From the NCBI GenBank assembly GCA_009694025.1, contig SHVZ01000029.1, positions 1-37,275 on the forward strand: a DNA stretch of 37,275 nucleotides, read 5' to 3'. The stretch is from Alphaproteobacteria bacterium. Its GTDB lineage: Bacteria; Pseudomonadota; Alphaproteobacteria; SHVZ01. Both the position numbers and the translations under genes were made by a program. Positions 32,430 through 37,275 of this stretch are shown here, in pieces; position 1 is the stretch's first letter, and every line of letters begins with the position of its first letter. The notes beneath the pieces are model-generated. The model had not been told where the DNA came from and made no database searches. It saw only the letters and a list, made by a program, of their open reading frames with translations.

Positions 32430-32891
32430 ATGACGCTCATGCTCGACGACCGGCTCCGTGCCGACTTCGCCGTCGACGGCGACTGGCCGATCCTGGTGCG
32501 CCACCGTGTGCGCTGGAGCGAGGTCGACGCCTATGCGCATGTCAGCCATACGAGCTACCTCGAATGGTACGAGGACTGCCGGATCCGGGCGATGGCCGAG
32601 GTCGGACTCGATCTTGCTCGGGATGTGCCCGGCCCCGTGCTGGCGAAGATCGAGGTCGAGTACCATAAGCCGCTGCACCATCGCGACGAGGTGCTGATCG
32701 GCGCCCGGGTCGCGAGCTACCGGACCACCAGCCTGGTCATGCACTACCGCACCTGGGCCCTCGGCAAGGGCCTCGTCAACCGGGCGACCGCGCTCTGCGT
32801 CATGTTCGTCAATGCGACCGGCGAGAAGGTGCCGGTGCCGGAAGCGGCGCGCCGGATCTGGCGCGAGAGCCACGGCGCCAAGGGAGGCTAG
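32430..32891 (+). CDS. 4HBT-type acyl-CoA thioesterase (YbgC/FadM-like)
   Basis: A 153-residue hotdog-fold thioesterase. The active-site helix RWSEVDAYAHVSHTSYLEWYEDCR has the conserved Asp and the H-x3-Y-x3 pattern of YbgC-type enzymes, followed by PVLAKIEVEYHKPLHHRDEV. It should hydrolyse a short or unusual acyl-CoA. The ATG at 32430 is chosen; a TTG at 32412 is also in frame. It ends 2 nt before the aspartate dehydrogenase start, so the two form a small operon divergent from pip. The substrate is unknown. Confidence 0.82.
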   Translation: MTLMLDDRLRADFAVDGDWPILVRHRVRWSEVDAYAHVSHTSYLEWYEDCRIRAMAEVGLDLARDVPGPVLAKIEVEYHKPLHHRDEVLIGARVASYRTTSLVMHYRTWALGKGLVNRATALCVMFVNATGEKVPVPEAARRIWRESHGAKGG

Positions 32892-32893
32892 GG

Positions 32894-33685
32894 ATGTTCA
32901 GGATCGGGCTGATGGGGCTGGGGGCGATCGGCGAGCAGGTGGCTGCGGCGATCGCGGCCGGCGTGCTCCCGGAGGTGAAGATCGCCTCGGCGCTGGTGCG
33001 GCGGCCGCGCAGCGAAAAATCGGCCTTCCTCGTCACCAACGACCCCGATGCGTTCTTCGAGGTCGAGGTCGACGCCTTCGTCGAAGGTGCCGGCCATCAG
33101 GCGGTCCGGGATCACGCCGAGCGTGCGCTCAAGCTGGCCGACATGATGGTGACGTCGGTCGGCGCGCTCACCGATGACGCTCTCCGCGAGCGGCTGATCG
33201 CGACGGCGAAGGCAAACGGCCACCGGCTGATCCTGCCCTCGGCCGGCATCGGCGCCCTCGACACGCTCTCGGCCGCGGCGATCGGCGGGCTCGACGAGGT
33301 GGTGATGACCGTCCGAAAGCAGCCCTCGGCTTGGTTCGGCACCGAGGCTGAGAAAATGGTCGATCTGAACGCGCTGACGGCTCCGTTCACCGTCTACGAA
33401 GGCCCGGTGCGCGAGGGCGCGCGGCGCTATCCGCAGAACGTCAACATCTCCGCCGCCGTGGCGCTCGCCGGCGCCGGCCTCGACAAGACGCACCTCAAGA
33501 TCGTCGCCGACCCGACGATCACCACGCACGTGATCGAGGTCCGCGCCCGCGGTGCCTTCGGCAGCTTCACCTTCGTCGAGGACATCCTGCCGACCGAGAG
33601 CAACCCCAAGACCGGAATGATCGTCGGCATGGCGATCGTCAAGGCCGTCAGGCAGCTTTCCTCGCCGCTGGTGATCGGGCTTTAG
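32894..33685 (+). CDS. nadX: L-aspartate dehydrogenase
   Basis: A 263-residue NAD(P)-dependent enzyme that oxidises aspartate to iminoaspartate, either for NAD synthesis through NadA or for aspartate breakdown. The Rossmann motif GLGAIG is at 8-13; SAGIGALDTLSAAAIGGLD and QNVNISAAVALAGAGLDKTH (181-200) are family signatures, with the catalytic His in DPTITTHVIEV. It follows the thioesterase by 2 nt. Its TAG overlaps the convergent GST stop by 4 nt (33682-33685). No nadA or nadC is nearby, so the catabolic use is equally possible. Confidence 0.87.
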   Translation: MFRIGLMGLGAIGEQVAAAIAAGVLPEVKIASALVRRPRSEKSAFLVTNDPDAFFEVEVDAFVEGAGHQAVRDHAERALKLADMMVTSVGALTDDALRERLIATAKANGHRLILPSAGIGALDTLSAAAIGGLDEVVMTVRKQPSAWFGTEAEKMVDLNALTAPFTVYEGPVREGARRYPQNVNISAAVALAGAGLDKTHLKIVADPTITTHVIEVRARGAFGSFTFVEDILPTESNPKTGMIVGMAIVKAVRQLSSPLVIGL

Positions 33686-34305
33686 GCCGCCTCGCGCAGC
33701 TTCCGGGCGGAGAGGCAGGCCGGGCGGGTGAGGCAGCGCTCGAGCCAGGCCGCGATCTTCGGCGTGCCCGAGAAGTCGTGCTTGTTGAACCAGGCGCCGT
33801 AGAGCACCGCGGCGACGCTGAGGTCGGCGACGGTGAAGCTCTGCCCGAGCAGGTAGGGCGCCCTGCCGAGCTCCGCGTCGAGCACGGCGAGCGGGCGCTT
33901 CAGCGCCTCCAGGTTTTCCTGCACCTGGGCCTCGCTCCTTTTCTCCGGCGGCAGCGTGTAGCGGTTGGCGACGACGAGACCCATCGAGCGCTCGAGCGAG
34001 GTCGCGGCGAAGAACGACCACTGCCAGCACTTGGCTTCGTCCTTGAGGTCGGACGGGTAGAGACCCTTGCCGTGCTTCTTCGCCAGATAGAGGTTGATCG
34101 CCATCGACTCCGACAGTCCGAAGCCGTCGTCGTCGATCGCCGGCACCTGCCCCATCGGGTTGACCTTGAGGAACCCGGCGGCCTTCGCCGTGCCGTCGTT
34201 CCAGTTGGTCTGCACTTGCTCGTGGGCGATGCCGAGCTCGCCCGCGATCCAGAGCGTGCGAAAGGCGCGCGAGCGGGCGATGCCGTGGATCTTCAGCTTG
34301 GCCAT
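33682..34305 (-). CDS. Glutathione S-transferase family protein
   Basis: A 207-residue GST with an N-terminal thioredoxin-like domain (HGIARSRAFRTLW with the catalytic Ser-Arg region, NPMGQVPAIDDDGFGLSESMAINLYLAKKHG as the glutathione-binding block). An all-helical C-terminal domain contains SFTVADLSVAAVL. Such enzymes conjugate, isomerise or reduce electrophiles. It is the last gene of the SDR-BKACE-AroE-like-GST run, 16 nt after the preceding stop, with GGAGAA at the start. A maleylacetoacetate-isomerase-like role is possible but the motifs do not decide it. Confidence 0.87.
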   Translation of the reverse strand: MAKLKIHGIARSRAFRTLWIAGELGIAHEQVQTNWNDGTAKAAGFLKVNPMGQVPAIDDDGFGLSESMAINLYLAKKHGKGLYPSDLKDEAKCWQWSFFAATSLERSMGLVVANRYTLPPEKRSEAQVQENLEALKRPLAVLDAELGRAPYLLGQSFTVADLSVAAVLYGAWFNKHDFSGTPKIAAWLERCLTRPACLSARKLREAA

Positions 34306-34321
34306 TTGTCTGTTCTCCGTC

Positions 34322-35119
34322 CTAGGAAACCGGCACGCTGAGATGGCGCGCGAGCAGCGAAAACTGCGAATCCAGCATGTGGCGGCCGAGATGGATGCGG
34401 CAACCGCGCTCCTTGGCGAGGCCGAGCAGCCGGGTCATCTCCGGATTCATGATGACGTCGGCGACGATCGTTCGTGGCTTGAGGCTGGCCGCGTCCAGCG
34501 GCAGCGCGTCGTCGGGCGTGAGCCCGGCCGAGGTCGCATTGACGATCAGGTCCTGATCTCCGGCGACGGCCGCGCCCACCTCGACCTGAAAAGCCGGGAA
34601 GAACTTGCGCGTCGTCGCCGCCAGGGCCTCGGCGTTGGCGCGCGTGCGGTTGGCGATGGCGAGCCGACGGACGCCGGCATCGGCCAGCGCGAAGGCGATG
34701 GCGCGAGCGGCCCCGCCGGCACCCAGCATCAGCACGTCGAGGCCCTTGGGCTCGATGCCGTCGTGGCGAAGCCCGGCGATGAAGCCCTGGCCATCGTAGT
34801 TGTCGCCGACCAGCCGTCCATCCGCCTCGCGGCGGACGACGTTGACCGCCTGCAGGCGCGTGCCGGAGATCCCGACGACGTCGCAGAGATGGAACATCCC
34901 GACCTTGTGCGGGACCGTGACCAGCCAGCCTTTCAGGCTGTCGATGGCCCGGAAACCGGCGACGGCGCGCTGAAGCGAGGTGGCGGTGACGTGGAACGGC
35001 ACCATCGCCGCGTCGATCCCCAGTCGCTCGAACAGCGGATTGAAGAGGCTGGGTCCGCGGACATGGCCGATCGGGTCGGCGATGATGCCGTAGACCGCCG
35101 TCTTGCCCGAAATCGCCAT
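34322..35119 (-). CDS. Divergent shikimate-dehydrogenase-like NAD(P) oxidoreductase
   Basis: A 265-residue protein with the AroE fold: catalytic Lys72 (VTVPHK), Asn93 (AVN), Asp109 in NYD (usually NTD) and the nucleotide motif GAGGAA at 133-138. The segment that normally reads H-S-x-S-P and holds the shikimate carboxylate is HVRGP (19-23), so both serines are gone. The Thr of NTD is Tyr. A true AroE function is therefore unlikely; it belongs among the shikimate-dehydrogenase-like paralogues acting on other hydroxy acids. It overlaps the BKACE stop by 1 nt (TGATG), so it is co-translated with that enzyme. Confidence 0.82.
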   Translation of the reverse strand: MAISGKTAVYGIIADPIGHVRGPSLFNPLFERLGIDAAMVPFHVTATSLQRAVAGFRAIDSLKGWLVTVPHKVGMFHLCDVVGISGTRLQAVNVVRREADGRLVGDNYDGQGFIAGLRHDGIEPKGLDVLMLGAGGAARAIAFALADAGVRRLAIANRTRANAEALAATTRKFFPAFQVEVGAAVAGDQDLIVNATSAGLTPDDALPLDAASLKPRTIVADVIMNPEMTRLLGLAKERGCRIHLGRHMLDSQFSLLARHLSVPVS

Positions 35120-36057
35120 CAGAATCCGACCGCGTCGCCGCCCTTGAGCGCCAGCATCTTCCGCGCCTCGTCGGGGGTGGCGATCTCCATCGACAGCTCC
35201 TCGATGATCCGCCGGATCTTGGCGACCTGGTCGGCGTTCGACTTGGCGAGCTGGCCCTTGCCGAGCCAGAGCGAGTCCTCGAGCCCGACCCGGACGTTGG
35301 CGCCCATGGTCGCGGCATGGGTGAGGAACGGCATCTGGAAGCGACCTGCCGCCAGGATCGACCAGTAGTAGTCCTCGCCGAACAGCTTGTCGGCGATCCG
35401 CTTCATGTGGTCGACGTTCTCGAGGTCGGGGCCGATGCCGCCCAGGATGCCGAAGATCGTCTGCACGAACAGCGGCGGCTTCACCAGGCCGCGCTCGAGG
35501 AAGTGCGCCAGCGTGTAGAGGTGGCCGACGTCGTAGCATTCGAACTCGAACTTGGTGCCGTGGCCCTCGCCGAGGGTCTTCAGCACCTCCTCGATATCCT
35601 TGAAGGTGTTGCGGAAGATAAAATCCCGACTCGCCTCCAGATGCTTTTTCTCCCAGTCGTGCTTGAACTCCTTGTAGCGGTCCAGCATGGGGTAGAGGCC
35701 GAAATTCATCGAGCCCATGTTGAGCGAGCACATCTCCGGCTTGGCGCGGAGCGGGGCGGCGAGCCGTTCGGCCAAGGTCATGCCGTGGCCGCCGCCGGTG
35801 GTGATGTTCACTACCGCGTTGGAGGCCTGCTTGATCCGCGGCAGGAACTGCATGAACACGTCCGGCGACGGCGTCGGCCGGCCGTCCTTGGGATCGCGGG
35901 CATGGAGATGCAGGATCGCGGCGCCGGCCTCTGCCGCGGCGATCGCGTCCTTCGCCACCTCGTCCGGCGTCAGAGGCAGGTAGGGCGACATGGTCGGGGT
36001 GTGGATCGAACCGGTGACGGCGCAGGTGATGATGACCTTGCGCTGCTTCGCAGCCAT
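35119..36057 (-). CDS. Beta-keto acid cleavage enzyme (BKACE, DUF849)
   Basis: A 312-residue TIM-barrel of the family that includes 3-keto-5-aminohexanoate cleavage enzyme. It condenses a beta-keto acid with acetyl-CoA to give acetoacetate and a new acyl-CoA. Metal ligands His50 and His52 are in HLHARD; ITTGGGHGMTLAERLA and SLNMGSMNFGLYP are family blocks. The ATG at 36057 has AGAGGAAG about 6 nt upstream; upstream in-frame sequence is the shadow of the SDR gene. The family covers many substrates (dehydrocarnitine, 3-oxoadipate-like and amino-keto acids); which one applies cannot be read. Confidence 0.9.
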   Translation of the reverse strand: MAAKQRKVIITCAVTGSIHTPTMSPYLPLTPDEVAKDAIAAAEAGAAILHLHARDPKDGRPTPSPDVFMQFLPRIKQASNAVVNITTGGGHGMTLAERLAAPLRAKPEMCSLNMGSMNFGLYPMLDRYKEFKHDWEKKHLEASRDFIFRNTFKDIEEVLKTLGEGHGTKFEFECYDVGHLYTLAHFLERGLVKPPLFVQTIFGILGGIGPDLENVDHMKRIADKLFGEDYYWSILAAGRFQMPFLTHAATMGANVRVGLEDSLWLGKGQLAKSNADQVAKIRRIIEELSMEIATPDEARKMLALKGGDAVGF

Positions 36058-36089
36058 GAGTGCTTCCTCTGTCCTTCTCAGGTCGGGCT

Positions 36090-36878
36090 CTAGCCCAGGG
36101 TCTCGACGTTGCCGCAGACGCTGAGCGCCTGGCCGCTGATGCGGGCGCCGGCGGACGATGCCAGGAACAGCGCCATGGCGGCGACGTCCTCGGCGGTCAC
36201 GTCGGTGCGCAGCGATACTTTGGAGAGGAGAAGCTTGCGCTGTTGATCGAAGGTGACGCCGGTCGCCTTGGCGCGGGCGGCGATCACCCGGTCGATGCGC
36301 GGGCCGCGGACGATGCCGGGCTGGATCGCGTTGACGCGAATCTTGTGGGGGCCGAGCTCCATCGCCAGGCTCTTGGTCAATCCCACCACCGCCCATTTGG
36401 TCGCGGCATAGGGCGTGCGCAGCGGGAATCCCAGCCGGCCGGCGACCGAGGAGAGGTTGATGATCGAGCCGCCGCCCGCCTTCTTCAGGAGCGGCACCGC
36501 AAGGCGCGTGCAATGGAACATGCTGTTGAGATTGATGTCGACGGTCGCATGCCAGTCCTCCGGCCTGATCTCGTCGATCGGCGCGGTCGGCCCGGCGATC
36601 CCGGCGTTGTTCACCAGCACGTCGAGGCCGCCCTTGGCCGCCTTGGCGAAGAATCTGGCGATCGCCTTCGGATCGGCGACGTCGGCAAGATGGCCGGGAA
36701 TGTCGGGGCGGGCCTTCTTGAGGTCGGCGAGCGCCTCCTTGGCGACGTCGCAGACCTCGACATGGGCGCCGCCGTCGGCAAAGGCCTCGGCGATGGCCCG
36801 GCCGATTCCTGCCGCGCCGGCGGTGATCAGCACCTTGAGCCCGGCCACGGACAAGTCCGGCGCCTTCCGCTTCGCCAT
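36090..36878 (-). CDS. Short-chain dehydrogenase/reductase
   Basis: A 262-residue SDR. The cofactor motif is TAGAAGIG (19-26), with Ala for the second residue of TGxxxGIG. Asp at the end of strand 2 (VEVCDV) indicates NAD(H). NNAG is at 90-93, and the catalytic Ser143/144, Tyr157 and Lys161 are in NLSSVAG and YAATK. It is the first gene of the BKACE operon (32-nt gap) with GAGGGG in front. Oxidation of a beta-hydroxy acid to the beta-keto acid used by BKACE would be the simplest role, an inference from order only. Confidence 0.86.
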   Translation of the reverse strand: MAKRKAPDLSVAGLKVLITAGAAGIGRAIAEAFADGGAHVEVCDVAKEALADLKKARPDIPGHLADVADPKAIARFFAKAAKGGLDVLVNNAGIAGPTAPIDEIRPEDWHATVDINLNSMFHCTRLAVPLLKKAGGGSIINLSSVAGRLGFPLRTPYAATKWAVVGLTKSLAMELGPHKIRVNAIQPGIVRGPRIDRVIAARAKATGVTFDQQRKLLLSKVSLRTDVTAEDVAAMALFLASSAGARISGQALSVCGNVETLG

Positions 36879-36982
36879 CTTTTCCCCCTCGGCGGCATTG
36901 GTGGTTCGAGAGCGCAGTCTACGCAGGGTGACGAGCGGATTTCCAGCCGGCAGGAGACTGCTTCGAAGCCCGCCCGGACCCC

Positions 36983-37011
36983 TTGGGAGGATGCGCCAAG
37001 ACTGCTATATA
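36983..37011 (+). promoter_or_regulatory. Promoter of the tRNA-Arg gene
   Basis: TTGGGA (36983-36988) and TATATA (37006-37011) are separated by exactly 17 nt. The predicted start is about 6 nt upstream of the tRNA 5' end at 37024. No coding sequence claims this stretch. Confidence 0.6.
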
Positions 37012-37023
37012 GCGACCTCAAGT

Positions 37024-37100
37024 GGCCCCGTAGCTCAGCAGGATAGAGCAGCAGTTTCCTAAACTGTTGGTCGGAGGTTCGAGTCCCCCCGGGGTCGCCA
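37024..37100 (+). tRNA. tRNA-Arg (anticodon CCU)
   Basis: A complete 77-nt cloverleaf. The acceptor GGCCCCG pairs with CGGGGTC, the D stem is GCTC/GAGC, and the anticodon stem GCAGT/ACTGT carries one G-U pair around the loop TTCCTAA (anticodon CCT). The T arm contains GGTTCGAGTCC. G73 is followed by an encoded CCA. It reads the rare arginine codon AGG, and such genes are frequent integration sites, though no integrase is seen here. Confidence 0.95.
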
Positions 37101-37118
37101 GTCTTTCCGGGGCTTTTT
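37087..37118 (+). terminator. Terminator-like hairpin overlapping the tRNA 3' end
   Basis: CCCCGG (37087-37092, inside the tRNA) can pair with CCGGGG (37107-37112), which is followed by CTTTTT (37113-37118). In the primary transcript this resembles an intrinsic terminator that would compete with tRNA folding until processing. Confidence 0.5.
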
Positions 37119-37230
37119 GCGACATCACCCCATTTGCCAGATATGGCGGGGAAGCATGGGGGAAGCGAGCGGATTAAACTCGCGCCCGTTGGGTCAGATC
37201 GGATCGTTTAGCGTCCCCGTCACTCACTTC

Positions 37231-37275
37231 TCACTTCGTCGTCGGCTTCCATTCCCGCGCCAGCTTCTGCGCCTC
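37231..37275 (-). CDS. C-terminal end of a minus-strand gene, probably Sel1/TPR-type protein (partial)
   Basis: Fourteen codons, EAQKLAREWKPTTK, then TGA, entering from the right edge. The EAQxLAREWKP ending is typical of secreted Sel1/TPR-repeat proteins in alphaproteobacteria, which is the only basis for the guess. Bases 37101-37230 between it and the tRNA hold no gene I can support, only the terminator-like hairpin and a pair of GGGGAAGC repeats near 37149-37165. Confidence 0.4.
   Translation of the reverse strand, partial: EAQKLAREWKPTTK

Noticed and set aside
37101-37275. Prophage or integrative element starting at the tRNA
   Set aside because: No integrase is visible and the partial minus-strand gene at the edge resembles a chromosomal Sel1/TPR protein, so only the repeats are reported as a weak finding.
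1-37275. CRISPR arrays, rRNA genes, insertion sequences
   Set aside because: No regularly spaced repeats, rRNA-like segments, transposase motifs or terminal inverted repeats with target duplications were seen on reading both strands.

Overview
The window is dense, very GC-rich coding DNA with almost no spare sequence. Neighbouring genes repeatedly overlap by 1-4 nt (ATGA, GTGA, TGATG). Gene content and order point to an alphaproteobacterium of the Rhodospirillales type: tlpA <> argH-lptM-lysA-TIGR02302 protein, then an MJ0042/DUF3426 protein divergent from ftsE-ftsX-ydcF-plsC, plus etfB-etfA-3-hydroxybutyryl-CoA dehydrogenase and a PduO-type cobalamin adenosyltransferase behind a HIG1-like membrane protein. 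This placement is inference from synteny and protein character; there is no rRNA here. No insertion sequence, integrase, phage structural gene or CRISPR array was seen.

Layout. (1) 1-3069, minus strand: a CheY-like receiver protein; a DUF4743-type Nudix hydrolase translationally coupled to a small IlvM/IlvN-like ACT protein, preceded by a strong hairpin and possible leader peptide; and a GT9 (heptosyltransferase-type) glycosyltransferase. (2) 3155-5400, plus: a DapA-fold enzyme resembling hydroxyproline-pathway deaminase, a TauE/SafE permease and a macrodomain protein. (3) 5397-7256, minus: a UbiH-type flavin hydroxylase and a J-domain protein. (4) 7255-8747, plus: an exported barnase with its barstar inhibitor, a two-helix membrane protein and the adenosyltransferase. 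(5) 8868-11433, plus: electron-transfer flavoprotein and 3-hydroxybutyryl-CoA dehydrogenase. (6) 11437-22638: a conserved core of arginine and lysine synthesis, envelope and division genes (tlpA, argH, lptM, lysA, TIGR02302/DUF4175, DUF3426, ftsEX, ydcF, plsC, DUF445).

(7) 22659-36878 is a catabolic accessory-like region. It holds a gluconate-5-dehydrogenase-like SDR, an HpcH/HpaI aldolase with an M81 (MlrC-type) peptidase, and a minus-strand operon pip - peptide-binding protein - class V aminotransferase - CaiB/BaiF CoA-transferase - second peptide-binding protein. It also holds a 4HBT thioesterase with aspartate dehydrogenase, and a minus-strand operon SDR - BKACE - divergent shikimate-dehydrogenase-like protein - GST. 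Two solute-binding proteins without permeases, two peptidases and several C-C or CoA-chemistry enzymes suggest uptake and breakdown of peptides or unusual carboxylic/amino acids. The substrates cannot be read from sequence. (8) The right edge holds tRNA-Arg(CCU) with its own promoter, and the last codons of a minus-strand gene probably of the Sel1/TPR type.

The observations most worth following are the ACT-Nudix couple with its candidate leader, the BKACE operon with an AroE homologue that has lost the shikimate carboxylate-binding serines, the barnase/barstar pair, and the orphan binding-protein operon. A structural oddity also recurs: two divergent gene pairs share start codons on a CATG palindrome, and three convergent pairs share overlapping stop codons.
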